DNA of 64,000 bases from an uncultured Gammaproteobacteria bacterium (GTDB lineage Bacteria > Pseudomonadota > Gammaproteobacteria > Pseudomonadales > UBA5518), in NCBI GenBank assembly GCA_903928015.1, contig CAIYPF010000034.1, positions 24,231-88,230 of the forward strand, read 5' to 3'. Within the stretch, counting starts at the first letter, position 1, and each line of letters begins with the position of its first letter. This document shows positions 20,199 through 29,125 of the stretch, piece after piece. The position numbers and the translations under genes are program-made. Under the pieces are notes generated by a model, which saw nothing but the letters and a program-made list of their open reading frames with translations, was not told the origin of the DNA and ran no database searches.

Positions 20199-20489
20199 AT
20201 GCAGATCAACATCAGTGGACATCACGTAGAACTCACCGAGGCCTTGCGCAACTACGTCGGCAGCAAACTCGGGCGCCTCGAGCGCCACGCGGAAAACATC
20301 ACGCATATAGACGTGGTGCTGAACGTCGAGAAACTGCGCCAGAAGGTCGAGGCGACGATGCGCATGGCCGGCGCCGAGCTCTTCGCGGCGGCAGAGGACG
20401 AGGACATGTACGCCGCCATCGATGCGCTGGCAGACAAACTCGACCGCCAACTCGAGAAGCACAAGGGCAAGAGAACCAGCCACCACTAA
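20199..20489 (+). CDS. hpf: Short-form ribosome hibernation-promoting factor
   Basis: The 96-residue protein starts MQINISGHHVELTEALRNYV and ends in a Lys/His-rich tail. Its length and beta-alpha fold pattern match short HPF, which binds the 30S subunit and promotes 100S ribosome dimers in resting cells together with RMF. A strong AGGAGG sits 5 bases before the ATG. In the usual order rpoN-hpf-ptsN-rapZ, ptsN would follow; here rapZ follows after 49 bases. Confidence 0.94.
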   Translation: MQINISGHHVELTEALRNYVGSKLGRLERHAENITHIDVVLNVEKLRQKVEATMRMAGAELFAAAEDEDMYAAIDALADKLDRQLEKHKGKRTSHH

Positions 20490-20492
20490 CGC

Positions 20493-20512
20493 GCGACCCG
20501 GGCTCGGGTCGC
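20493..20512. repeat. Perfect hairpin between hpf and rapZ
   Basis: GCGACCCG, a 4-base loop GGCT, then CGGGTCGC form a perfect 8-base stem starting 3 bases after the hpf stop. No T-run follows, so it is more likely an mRNA stability or processing element than an intrinsic terminator. It occupies the place where ptsN is normally found. Confidence 0.6.
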
Positions 20513-20538
20513 CAGCGCCAGGGCGCCGGGGAGCAGGA

Positions 20539-21426
20539 ATGGACCGCAACGTCGCGCCCGTCGCCAAGCTGGTGGTTGTCAGCGGACGCTCCGGCTCGGG
20601 CAAGAGCACCGCGCTCCACGTGCTGGAGGACGCGGGCTTTTATTGCATCGACAACATCCCGGCAGTGCTGCTGCCGCAGTTGCTGGAGCAGTGCGCGGGC
20701 GAGGCTTCTCTCGCCCGCACCGCGGTCAGCATCGACGCGCGGAACATGCCGGGCTCGCTGTCGCGCTTTGGCGAGATCATCGCCGGGCTCCCGCCGGAAT
20801 TCGCGGTCGAGGTGATCTACCTCGACGCCGATGACGCCACGCTCATCAAACGCTTCAGCGAAACGCGCCGCCGCCACCCGCTCAGCAACGAGGGCATGCC
20901 GCTTGCCGAGGCACTGGCAGCCGAACGGGCCCTTCTCGCCCCGATCGCCGCGCGCGCCGCGAGGACAATCGACACGCGCAGCATGTCGTTGCACGACCTG
21001 CGCGACCTCATCACCAAGACAGTGCTCGCGCAACCCTCGAGCGGGATGGCAGTGCTGTTCGAGTCCTTCGGATTCAAGAGCGGTATTCCGCTGGACGCGG
21101 ATCTGGTCTTCGATCTGCGCAGCCTGCCGAACCCGCACTGGCTTCCGGAGCTGCGCCACTTGAGCGGCCGCGACACACCGGTGGCCGAGTTCCTCGCCGC
21201 GAGCACCGAGGTGGGCGAAATGCTCGGAGACATCGGTACCTTCCTGGATCGCTGGCTGCCACGATACGCCGCCAGCAACCGCAGCTACACCACCGTGGCG
21301 CTGGGCTGCACAGGCGGACGCCATCGCTCCGTCTACGCCGCCGAGCGGCTGCTCGAGCGATTTGCCACACAGTTCCCGGGCGCGCGGCTGCGTCACCGTG
21401 AACTCGGACCGGAGTCATCGTCATGA
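20539..21426 (+). CDS. rapZ: RNase adapter protein RapZ (YvcJ-type P-loop nucleotide-binding protein)
   Basis: The 295-residue protein has an N-terminal P-loop GRSGSGKST (residues 16-24), the IDNIPAVLLP block, and a C-terminal domain with SFGFKSGIPLDADLVFDLRSLPNP in outline and GCTGGRHRSVY. In enterics RapZ binds GlmY/GlmZ small RNAs and RNase E to control glucosamine-6-phosphate synthase. The start ATG 20539 matches the family; further upstream the frame runs into hpf. It overlaps ptsO by ATGA. Confidence 0.94.
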   Translation: MDRNVAPVAKLVVVSGRSGSGKSTALHVLEDAGFYCIDNIPAVLLPQLLEQCAGEASLARTAVSIDARNMPGSLSRFGEIIAGLPPEFAVEVIYLDADDATLIKRFSETRRRHPLSNEGMPLAEALAAERALLAPIAARAARTIDTRSMSLHDLRDLITKTVLAQPSSGMAVLFESFGFKSGIPLDADLVFDLRSLPNPHWLPELRHLSGRDTPVAEFLAASTEVGEMLGDIGTFLDRWLPRYAASNRSYTTVALGCTGGRHRSVYAAERLLERFATQFPGARLRHRELGPESSS

Positions 21427-21692
21427 TCAGCCGTGAACTGGACGTCATAAACCGACTTGGCCTGCACGCGCGGGCAGCCGCGAAACTGGTCGGTACCGCA
21501 ACACGCTTCGCCAGCGCGCTCACGCTGACGCGGGAGGGTCGCAACGCAGACGCCAAGAGCATCATGGCAGTGATGATGCTGGCCGCGACCCGCGGCCACA
21601 CTGTCACGCTCTCGGCCGACGGGCCCGACGAGTCAGAGGCGCTCGAAGCCGTGACACAACTCATTGCCGACAGGTTCGGCGAAGATGAGTGA
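21423..21692 (+). CDS. ptsO: Nitrogen-PTS phosphocarrier protein NPr (HPr family)
   Basis: The 89-residue HPr-fold protein has the phosphorylatable His15 in GLHARAAAKLV and the regulatory-Ser region AKSIMAVMML. It accepts phosphate from EI-Ntr (PtsP) and normally passes it to EIIA-Ntr (PtsN). The ptsN gene is missing from its usual place upstream of rapZ. 4-base overlap with rapZ and 8-base overlap with darP, so the three are probably co-translated. Confidence 0.92.
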   Translation: MISRELDVINRLGLHARAAAKLVGTATRFASALTLTREGRNADAKSIMAVMMLAATRGHTVTLSADGPDESEALEAVTQLIADRFGEDE

Positions 21693-22179
21693 ACCCGTGG
21701 AGGATTGGGGCCCCAGCAAATCCAGCCGCAAACGCGAACACCGCGAGTTGCAGACGCTGGCCGAGTCGCTAGCGGCCCTGCCGGAGCCCCGTTTCCGCAA
21801 GCTCCCGCTCTCCGAGCGCACCCGGGACGCGCTGGAAGCAGCGCGCCGCATGCCGCGCAGTGGCAGTCGCAACCGGCAGATCAGGCTGATCGCGCAACTG
21901 TTGCTGGAAGAAGACCTCGAGGCCCTGGCAAAGCCCCCGCAGGAACTGGCATCCAAAGCCCGCGAGGAGGCAGCGCGGCACCATGCCGCCGAGAAACTCC
22001 GCGAACGGATGCTGGAGACAGGCGAGCCCGCACTGGAGGGCACCGCTGCCACGCCGGAGCAACGCGAACGCGCCCGCTCCCTGCTGCACGACGCGTCGCC
22101 CCGTGCGCCCACCTCGCGCAGCGTGCCGGCACGGCGCGCGCTATACCGCCTGGCCCTGGAGATCCTCGCCCCTGACTGA
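21685..22179 (+). CDS. darP: Ribosome-associated protein DarP/YjgA (DUF615)
   Basis: The 164-residue charged, helical protein has the family pattern: SKSSRKREHRELQTLAESLAALP at its start in outline, then SGSRNRQIRLIAQLLLEED and the C-terminal RRALYRLALEIL. YjgA/DarP associates with late 50S assembly intermediates. ATG 21685 lies within the end of ptsO. Its last 39 bases overlap the 3' end of the convergent nit gene. Confidence 0.88.
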   Translation: MSEPVEDWGPSKSSRKREHRELQTLAESLAALPEPRFRKLPLSERTRDALEAARRMPRSGSRNRQIRLIAQLLLEEDLEALAKPPQELASKAREEAARHHAAEKLRERMLETGEPALEGTAATPEQRERARSLLHDASPRAPTSRSVPARRALYRLALEILAPD

Positions 22180-23010
22180 GCCGCCGGGGTCCGGCACATG
22201 CAGCCTCTGGTGGACTCCCACCGGCAGTCGCCGCTGCAGGTCTTCGCGCACGGCCCGATCGGCCTCGGCAAGCAGCACCGCCTCGCCGGTCGCGGCGCTT
22301 GCGAGCACCCTGCCCCATGGATCGATGATCACAGAACCGCCGTAGCACTCTCGCGTGGGCGTCTGCCGCCCTCCCTGGTTCGGCGCCACTACCCAGCACT
22401 GGTTTTCGATGGCGCGCGCCCGGAGCAGTACGTGCCAGTGCGCTTCTCCCGTGACGCGGGTGAAGGCCGAGGGCAATACAAGCACGCTCATGCCGCGCTG
22501 GAACTGAACCCGGAACATCTCCGGGAAGCGCAGGTCGTAGCACACCGCCAGGCCCAGCACGCCGAAAGGGGTGTCAGCAGTAACGATGCTCTCGCCCGGC
22601 GACATCCGGGCCGATTCGCGGTAGCTCTGCTGGGCGTCCGGCAGGTCCACATCGAAAAGATGCATCTTGTCGTAGCGGGCGCGCTCGATGCCCTCGGGGT
22701 CGATCAGCAGGCAGGCAGCGCGCGGGCGCTCGCCGGCATCGGAAACCGGTATGGTTCCGCCGACCAACCAGATCCCGTGGGTCTTCGCCAGATCCGCGAG
22801 AAATCTGCGCAATGGCCCCTGCGAGTCGCGCTCCGCCGCTCCCAGCGCCAATGTGCGGGCAGGATCGGCGCAGGCGAAAGCCTCGGGCAGTACCACCAGG
22901 CCCGCGCCGCGGCCAGCGGACTCGGCGACCAGGCGCTCGGCTGCGCGCAGGTTGGCCTCCAGATCAACCGTGCTCACCATCTGCACTGCTGCGAGTGCGG
23001 TTCCCTTCAT
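22141..23010 (-). CDS. Carbon-nitrogen hydrolase, Nit1/deaminated glutathione amidase type
   Basis: The 289-residue nitrilase-superfamily enzyme has the Glu-Lys-Cys triad: Glu43 (VLPEAF), Lys115 (RYDKMHLFDVDL) and Cys157 (AVCYDLRFPEMF). The KMHLFDVDLPD signature places it in the Nit branch whose members repair deaminated glutathione. It follows yhdP by an ATGA overlap, as in Pseudomonas, where tldD normally comes next; here darP lies beyond it in the opposite direction. The C-terminal 13 residues (PGGSVRGEDLQGQ region) are read from DNA that also encodes the end of darP and have no family character. Confidence 0.88.
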   Translation of the reverse strand: MKGTALAAVQMVSTVDLEANLRAAERLVAESAGRGAGLVVLPEAFACADPARTLALGAAERDSQGPLRRFLADLAKTHGIWLVGGTIPVSDAGERPRAACLLIDPEGIERARYDKMHLFDVDLPDAQQSYRESARMSPGESIVTADTPFGVLGLAVCYDLRFPEMFRVQFQRGMSVLVLPSAFTRVTGEAHWHVLLRARAIENQCWVVAPNQGGRQTPTRECYGGSVIIDPWGRVLASAATGEAVLLAEADRAVREDLQRRLPVGVHQRLHVPDPGGSVRGEDLQGQAV

Positions 23011-26000
23011 GGATGGGCCTCCGGCGCTGGCAACTCCGGCGCGGCCGGGGTGGCCGGGGTGGCCGGGGTGGCCGGGGATCCTGAGGGCGGAGAGGGCGGC
23101 GCGGCAGTGGATGGTGCGGTCGGTTTACCCGAATGGGTTGTCGGTTCCATATCGAACACCTTCACGAATTCGAGCTTCGGATCCTCCAGCGAGCCGGTCA
23201 CCGTGTAAACGGCGCTGGAAAACTTGCCCAGTTCGTCCTCGAAGATGCGGCTCGCCAGATAGGCGCCGGCCACTGCGGGCAATCCGCCCGCCAAAACGGC
23301 GACCCACGGAAGGTTGCTGCCGAGCGGAAGCGATACCACGAGATCGGCGTCGATCAGGTTGCGGCGCAGATCGCTCTGACCGCTGAGACGCATGCGTGCA
23401 GTGGGGCCGCGGAGTTCCATCGGCTCGCTGGTGCGGGCGATGCCATCGGCGACGTCGATCACCGCCTCGAAGCTGTCGAAGGCCAGCCCGCTCTGGTAGA
23501 GGTCCTTGAAGTCGAGCTTGAGGCGCCGCAGCAGCTCGTCAAATCGCAGCACGCCGAATGCACGCATCAACGGATTGTTGCCGCCGCCGCGGAGCAACCG
23601 GCCGTTGTTGAACCCGAAATCGAGCAGGCCGCGGGCATCGGCCATGTGCAGGGCGAGCGGATTCCCCGGCCAGCTGAGCGACACATCAGCGCGTCCGTTG
23701 TTGCCCTCCAGCACCGGGTCGTAGCCCCAGTTGCGGAAGAACGCACCGGGGTTGTCGAAGCGCAGCCCGGCCGAGAGCTCCGTGCGCGGCACGCCGGCGA
23801 TCCAGCGCATGCGAACGCTGGCGCCCGGCGCATCACCGGTACCCCCTACGTGCAGACCCGGCAAGGCGCCGGTGGCCGAACTGAGCGCGAGCGCATCGGT
23901 CTCCGAGGCGATGCGGAAGCGCCAGTTGCCCATGTCGCGAGGCCCATTGCGCAACGAGGCAATGCTGACGTCGATGGGTGGGACATGGGCATCGGCCAGC
24001 ACGTTCCAGGGGTCAGGGCCGGGATCAGGCGGCGCGGCGGTGTCGGGGGCCTGCGGCACGGGCGCGTCGGCAGGTGGCGGCGCGGGAAGGAACGGGGCCA
24101 GTTCAAGACGCTCCACTGCCAACCCGAAAGGCTGCGAGTGGTCGGTGGGAATGCGGAAATCCCCCGCCAGCAGATCGGCGTTGAAACCCAGCACGAAGGC
24201 ACCGTCCTCGCGCCGCGAACGAAGCTCCAGCCCGGCAAGATCAGGACGCAAAAGCCGCGCAGACGCCGCGCGCAAACCGTCGATCCGGAAACCACCGCCG
24301 CCACCGTCCATGCCCGCGTTCAGCGATACGAGACGGCTGACCGCCACAATCCAACCCGCAGCATCGGCGTGAGCGACCTCGCCCCGCAGGGCAAGACCGG
24401 CGCCACCGGCCTCAGGCGGCGCTCCCTTGCCAAGCACGATCTCACCGGCCGGCGCGGCACCTGCATTGCGAAGCAGCGCGAGCGCACCGAGGCCCTCGAT
24501 CGTGGCGTCGATCCTGGCGCCATCGCCGCCCGGCTCCCAATCGAGGCTGAAGGGCAAGGCTGCGTCCGTCTGCTTGCCAAGTGGCTCGGGCAGATGGCTT
24601 TCCACGCCGAGCAGATCGCTGCGCAACAGCGTGGCGAAGCCCGCTTCGCGCTGCTCCAGCCGCAGGCTGAAGGGGGTTTCTCCGCCCAGCATTCCACCGG
24701 TCGAGACACCGAGCCAGCGCTCCACATCCGGCACCGCGGCAACGCCATTGGCCTGGATCAGCATGCGCCCGGGCGCGTTTTCCAGTGGCCCGATAAGGGC
24801 CGTGAACGGCCGCTCCCAGAGCGCCCCCGACAGCCCGCCGCTCTGCAGACCGCCATCAAGCGAATAATCGAGCGGGCCGGAGAGTTGCGAGACCTCGAGG
24901 CCGATGCCGCCAAGCCGCAGCGTTGCGCCGCCAAGCACGGCGTGCACGCCGATGCGGGCGTTGTCGGGCTGGATGCGCGCGCCGATGGGAATGTCGAGGT
25001 CGAGATCGACGGCCGTGGCACCAGTGCCGCGCCAGTCCCGCAGCGCGCCCTTCGTCATCGCCGCGATAGGGGAGCCATTCACCAGTTGCAGTGCCTGGGA
25101 AAGGTCGGCCTCGACACTGCCCTTCACGCGGACACGACGGGCGTCACCGCCCATATCGACCTCGACCAGGGCCTCGCGCAGGCGGGCCCCGAGCACTTCA
25201 CCCGCGTCCGCCTGCACGCGGGTGTGGGTGCCATCAACATTCACCAGTGCGTGGACGCCCTCCACCGGCGGCCAGTCGGGGTGGTAATCCACCGTGGCGT
25301 CATTCACATCCAGCGCGAGCTGTACCAAATTGCTGCGACTGCCATCAGCCCGCCCGAATGCGCTGCGGTAGGCGAAGCCACCCGCATCGACATGCCCGCC
25401 TTTCACCGCGCCCTCAAGCCAGTGCCGCAGGCCCTTGTCGACCACGTAGGGCACCAGGCGCTCGTGCAGGGAAACGTCGGCATTGCGCACGCTGGCGGCG
25501 AGCGTGAATTCGTCATCGAGCACAGGGTCCCGGTTCAGGTGCAAGCCGAAGCGGGCGCTGAAGGCCGTCTGGTCCTGGCGCAGCTCGAGCAACTCGCTGC
25601 CCACCTCGAGTCCCTCCTCGTCACGCGTCCAGCGGACACGCCCGCGCAACGCGCTGAAATCGAGATCCTCGTGGTAGAGCCGGGGAAATTCGAGGGTGAT
25701 CGCTTGCGTGTCCAGGTCGACGAAGCCGCCTGCACGGTTCAACTCGAGGTAACCACGCGCATTGCGCACCCCGGGTGCGCTGCGCCAGGGCGAGACAGAG
25801 ACGTCCTCGAGACGCCCGCGCAGCCGGAATTCCGCGGGTTCGCCCGTGCGGTGCCGGAGGTCCATGTGCGCGTTGGCCAGCCCGCCGTAGGGCGACAGCT
25901 CTGCCAGCGCATCGGCCCACGGGCCCTCGATGAGCCCCGATCCCGTCGCGATACCCGCCAGCGCGCCCACGTCGAGATACTCCGCCGCAAGGGCGTCATC

Positions 26001-27023
26001 AACGCCGCCGGACGCGGGACTGCGCTCGAGCCGCAGGTGCCGTATGTCGAGGTCCTGCGCGTACCAGTTGGCGGAGAGATGATCGATATCGAGGGTGCTG
26101 TGCCCGGCCTCATGACGCAGGGAAAAGCGCGTATCAAGCCCGCGCACGGGCTCCAGGTTGCGGCCGGACGGCAGGGGGGCGATCTCGATCGTCGGCGTGC
26201 GCAGGTCCCCGCGCAGAGTCCACGCGCCAGCCGCATCGAGGGAAGCCCACAGCTCACCGCTCAATGCCGTGCGCGGCAGCCGGAAGGCCGCGCCCGCCAG
26301 CGGCTGCAGGCGGGCGAGCCTTGCATCCTCGAGCCGCAGCCACGCACGGGCATCGAACTCGCCGTGGCGGCGCGGATCACCATGGCTCTCGAGCAGCAGG
26401 TCGAGCTTGCCGCCCGTGGCGTCATCACGCAGGCGGGCATCGAGCCGGCGCATGCGCCGGTAGTTCTGCATCTTCAGCGTGGCGTCCTGGGTTTCGATCT
26501 GCCCGCCGTGCGCGGGGCTCAGCACGATCCGCGTGCGATCGAGGGCGATTTCCTCGATGGCGAGGAAGAAATCAAGGATGGCGTCACGATCCGCGGGCGT
26601 ACGCGAGACGCCTATGCCCGCGAGGTGCCACTGGCCGTCGGCATCCTCGCGGAAACCCAGCTGCACGTCGGCGGCGGAAATGCTGCGGATGCGCGGCGCC
26701 CGGGCAAGCAGCGAGCGCACGATGTCGATGCGAAGATCGGAGCTGCTCGAGGAAAGAATGGTGATCGCGGGCTCCTCACGCGCGAAAAGGCGCAAGCCCT
26801 GCACATGGAAGGTGGGCGCGAGGCCGGTCCACTCCGCGTGAAGACCCGCCACCTCCATGCCGAAAGGCAGGCGCTCGGCGGCCTGGCGGACCAGTTCCGC
26901 GCGGTACTGGTCGAGGTAGGGAAAGTAGTACTGGCCCAGGCTCACCAGAACGGCGCACAGCACCACGACGGCCGCGGCGAGATACCACAGCCAGCGCGCG
27001 AAAGTGCCCAACAAGCGCCTCAT
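23007..27023 (-). CDS. yhdP: YhdP, AsmA-like envelope phospholipid-transport protein
   Basis: The 1338-residue protein has a single N-terminal membrane anchor (LWYLAAAVVVLCAVLVSLGQYYF) and a very long periplasmic beta-rich body. It ends in the conserved AsmA-like C-terminal region with FGVLRFDELLRRLKLDFKDLYQSGLAFD in outline, ADLVVSLPLGSNLPWVAVLAGGLP and AGAYLASRIFED. YhdP belongs with TamB and YdbH to proteins thought to carry phospholipids to the outer membrane. The position between rng and nit is conserved. An unusual Pro/Ala/Thr-rich tail of about 40 residues, partly encoded by a 9-base tandem repeat, follows the domain. Confidence 0.9.
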   Translation of the reverse strand: MRRLLGTFARWLWYLAAAVVVLCAVLVSLGQYYFPYLDQYRAELVRQAAERLPFGMEVAGLHAEWTGLAPTFHVQGLRLFAREEPAITILSSSSSDLRIDIVRSLLARAPRIRSISAADVQLGFREDADGQWHLAGIGVSRTPADRDAILDFFLAIEEIALDRTRIVLSPAHGGQIETQDATLKMQNYRRMRRLDARLRDDATGGKLDLLLESHGDPRRHGEFDARAWLRLEDARLARLQPLAGAAFRLPRTALSGELWASLDAAGAWTLRGDLRTPTIEIAPLPSGRNLEPVRGLDTRFSLRHEAGHSTLDIDHLSANWYAQDLDIRHLRLERSPASGGVDDALAAEYLDVGALAGIATGSGLIEGPWADALAELSPYGGLANAHMDLRHRTGEPAEFRLRGRLEDVSVSPWRSAPGVRNARGYLELNRAGGFVDLDTQAITLEFPRLYHEDLDFSALRGRVRWTRDEEGLEVGSELLELRQDQTAFSARFGLHLNRDPVLDDEFTLAASVRNADVSLHERLVPYVVDKGLRHWLEGAVKGGHVDAGGFAYRSAFGRADGSRSNLVQLALDVNDATVDYHPDWPPVEGVHALVNVDGTHTRVQADAGEVLGARLREALVEVDMGGDARRVRVKGSVEADLSQALQLVNGSPIAAMTKGALRDWRGTGATAVDLDLDIPIGARIQPDNARIGVHAVLGGATLRLGGIGLEVSQLSGPLDYSLDGGLQSGGLSGALWERPFTALIGPLENAPGRMLIQANGVAAVPDVERWLGVSTGGMLGGETPFSLRLEQREAGFATLLRSDLLGVESHLPEPLGKQTDAALPFSLDWEPGGDGARIDATIEGLGALALLRNAGAAPAGEIVLGKGAPPEAGGAGLALRGEVAHADAAGWIVAVSRLVSLNAGMDGGGGGFRIDGLRAASARLLRPDLAGLELRSRREDGAFVLGFNADLLAGDFRIPTDHSQPFGLAVERLELAPFLPAPPPADAPVPQAPDTAAPPDPGPDPWNVLADAHVPPIDVSIASLRNGPRDMGNWRFRIASETDALALSSATGALPGLHVGGTGDAPGASVRMRWIAGVPRTELSAGLRFDNPGAFFRNWGYDPVLEGNNGRADVSLSWPGNPLALHMADARGLLDFGFNNGRLLRGGGNNPLMRAFGVLRFDELLRRLKLDFKDLYQSGLAFDSFEAVIDVADGIARTSEPMELRGPTARMRLSGQSDLRRNLIDADLVVSLPLGSNLPWVAVLAGGLPAVAGAYLASRIFEDELGKFSSAVYTVTGSLEDPKLEFVKVFDMEPTTHSGKPTAPSTAAPPSPPSGSPATPATPATPAAPELPAPEAHP
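23043..23077. repeat. 9-base tandem repeat in the yhdP 3' end
   Basis: Four nearly perfect copies of GGCCGGGGT run head to tail (last copy one base short). On the coding strand each copy reads Ala-Thr-Pro, giving an (ATP)n stretch in the C-terminal tail of YhdP. Copy-number changes would stay in frame. Confidence 0.8.
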
Positions 27024-27035
27024 GCGTTCATCGCC

Positions 27036-28514
27036 TCACAGCAGCACGACGTCGTACTGCTCCTGTGTGTAGATGCCCTCGACCCGGAAGCGGATCGTCT
27101 TGCCGATCTGTTCCTCCATGTCCGCGACACTGCCCGACTCCTCGTCGAGCAGGCGATCGACCACCGACTGCGAGGCGAGCACCAGCAGCGTGTCGTTGTC
27201 GTAGGAGCGCGCATCACGCAGGATTTCGCGGAAGATCTCGTAGCACACAGTCTCGGCCGATTTGACTGTGCCACGCCCCTGGCAGGTGGCGCAGGTCTCG
27301 CAAAGCGTGCGCTCCAGACTCTCGCGGGTGCGCTTGCGGGTCATCTGCACCAGCCCCAGATCCGAGAGCGGACTGATCGCCGTGCGGGCGTGATCGCGCT
27401 CCAGCGCGCGCTCGAGACTGCGCAGGACCTGCCGGCGGTGCTCGAGGTCCTTCATGTCGATGAAGTCGATGATGATGATCCCCCCGAGGTTGCGCACGCG
27501 CAGCTGGCGCGCAAGCGCGGCTGCAGCCTCGAGGTTGGTCTTGAGGATGGTTTCATCGAGGTTGCGGCTGCCCACAAAGGCGCCCGTGTTCACGTCGATG
27601 GTGGTCATCGCCTCGGTCTGGTCGATGATCAGGTAACCGCCGGACTTGAGCTGCACGCGCTTGCCGAGCGCCTTCTCGATCTCTTCCTCGACGCCGTAGA
27701 GATCAAAGAGCGGCCGGTCCCCGGCGAAGTGCTCGATACGCCCCGCCACCTCGGGCACGAATTGCGCGGCGAAGCGCGAGAGCCGCTCGGCCACATCGGG
27801 GGAATCGACGCGCACTTTCTCGATGTTGCCGCGCACCTCGTCGCGCAAGGTGCGCATGGTCAGGGGAAGGTCCTCGTACACCAGCGACGGTGCGCTCGCA
27901 TGCCGCACGGATTCGGCCACTGATTCCCAGAGCCGGAGCAGGATGCGTACATCGTCTTCGATGCCCTGACGGGAGACGCCCTCCGCGGCGGTGCGCACGA
28001 TGAATCCGCCGGGATTGGGAGTGCCGCTCGAGGCCTGCACCGCCTGTACCAGCGCGCGCAGTCGCTCGCGCTCTTCCTCGGCCTCGATGCGCTGGGAAAT
28101 CCCGATGTGGCGGCTGTGCGGCATGTACACCAGATAGCGCGAGGAAAGCGAGAGATGCGTGGTCAGCCGCGCGCCCTTGCTGCCGAGCGGGTCTTTCACC
28201 ACCTGCACGACCACCGTCTGGCCCTCGGTGACGATGGAGCGGATCTCGCGCTCGGTCTCGCTGCGCACCTCTATGCCGTTCTCGTCGAGGCTGACCAGAT
28301 CACTCGCGTGCAGGAAGCTCGCGCGCTCGAGTCCGATGTCGACGAATGCGGCCTGCATGCCCGGCAGTACCCGCATCACCTTGCCGAGGTAGATGTTGCC
28401 CACCAGCCCCTTGTGGGAGCGGCGCTCGACCCAGACCTCCTGCAGCACACCGCTCTCTACCAGCGCGACGCGCGTCTGTACCGGTGTGGCGTTGATCAGG
28501 ATTTCGTCGCTCAT
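27036..28514 (-). CDS. rng: Ribonuclease G
   Basis: The 492-residue endonuclease matches E. coli RNase G in length. It has an S1-like domain (NIYLGKVMRVLPGMQAAFVDIG in outline), catalytic metal-binding Asp in TIDVNTGAFVGSRN and DFIDMKDLEHRR, and the zinc-link Cys in CETCATCQGRGTVKS. It matures 16S rRNA 5' ends and decays mRNAs. The start ATG 28514 overlaps the maf stop (ATGA); the frame upstream lies in maf. It belongs to the mreBCD-maf-rng-yhdP-nit cluster. Confidence 0.97.
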   Translation of the reverse strand: MSDEILINATPVQTRVALVESGVLQEVWVERRSHKGLVGNIYLGKVMRVLPGMQAAFVDIGLERASFLHASDLVSLDENGIEVRSETEREIRSIVTEGQTVVVQVVKDPLGSKGARLTTHLSLSSRYLVYMPHSRHIGISQRIEAEEERERLRALVQAVQASSGTPNPGGFIVRTAAEGVSRQGIEDDVRILLRLWESVAESVRHASAPSLVYEDLPLTMRTLRDEVRGNIEKVRVDSPDVAERLSRFAAQFVPEVAGRIEHFAGDRPLFDLYGVEEEIEKALGKRVQLKSGGYLIIDQTEAMTTIDVNTGAFVGSRNLDETILKTNLEAAAALARQLRVRNLGGIIIIDFIDMKDLEHRRQVLRSLERALERDHARTAISPLSDLGLVQMTRKRTRESLERTLCETCATCQGRGTVKSAETVCYEIFREILRDARSYDNDTLLVLASQSVVDRLLDEESGSVADMEEQIGKTIRFRVEGIYTQEQYDVVLL

Positions 28515-29125
28515 GCACCGCCCCCGGATTCCCGCAGCCAGCCCTCTATGCCGAAGTCGCGCAGCAGCGCCGCGGTCTCGAAGAGCGGCAATCCCACCAC
28601 TCCCGTGTAGCTGCCCTCGATGCGTTGGACGAAGGCGGCAGCAAGACCCTGGATGGCATAGGCACCGGCCTTGTCGCACGGCTCGCCGCTGGCCCAGTAG
28701 GCATCGATCTCGGCGGCCTCCAGTTCGCGCAGGCTGACCAGGGTGCGCGAGAGGACAACGCGTTCGCGCAGGCCGTCGGTTACCGCCACCGCGCAGAGCA
28801 CCTGATGCGTACGCCCCGAAAGTTGCCGCAGCATTGCGATGCCGTCTTCCCGGGAAGAAGGCTTGCCCAGCACGCGATCGCCGAGCAGTACCTCGGTGTC
28901 CGCACCCAGCACGGGGCGTATGTCGCCAGCCTCGCGCGCAGCGAGCCCCGCTAGCGCTTTTTCCCGCGCAACCCGGAGCACGTATTCCTCACCCGACTCC
29001 CCTGCGCCCTGGACTTCCTCGATTCCCGCCTGCAGCAGCGCAAAGCGGTAGCCAAGTTGCGCAAGCAGCTCGCGCCGGCGCGGCGAGGCCGAGGCAAGGT
29101 GGAAATCGGACTCAGGCGCTGCCAT
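28511..29125 (-). CDS. maf: Maf/YhdE-type nucleoside triphosphate pyrophosphatase
   Basis: The 204-residue house-cleaning enzyme has the N-terminal signature FHLASASPRRRELLAQLG, the LGADTEVLLGDRVLGKP block with the catalytic Asp, and AYAIQGLAAAFVQRIEGSYTGVVGLPL in outline. The YhdE branch hydrolyses dTTP and UTP. ATG 29125 gives the family start; ATG 29155 would add ten residues inside mreD. It overlaps mreD by 14 bases and rng by 4. Confidence 0.94.
   Translation of the reverse strand: MAAPESDFHLASASPRRRELLAQLGYRFALLQAGIEEVQGAGESGEEYVLRVAREKALAGLAAREAGDIRPVLGADTEVLLGDRVLGKPSSREDGIAMLRQLSGRTHQVLCAVAVTDGLRERVVLSRTLVSLRELEAAEIDAYWASGEPCDKAGAYAIQGLAAAFVQRIEGSYTGVVGLPLFETAALLRDFGIEGWLRESGGGA

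Noticed and set aside
20493..20512. The hairpin after hpf as a Rho-independent terminator
   Set aside because: The stem is good but no T-run follows on either strand, and rapZ downstream has no obvious promoter of its own.
23133..27923. A 1596-codon open frame on the plus strand opposite yhdP and the end of rng
   Set aside because: It is antisense to two well-supported genes, lacks recognisable motifs and is rich in Arg/Ala/Gly/His. High GC with strong third-position bias keeps the opposite frame free of stops.
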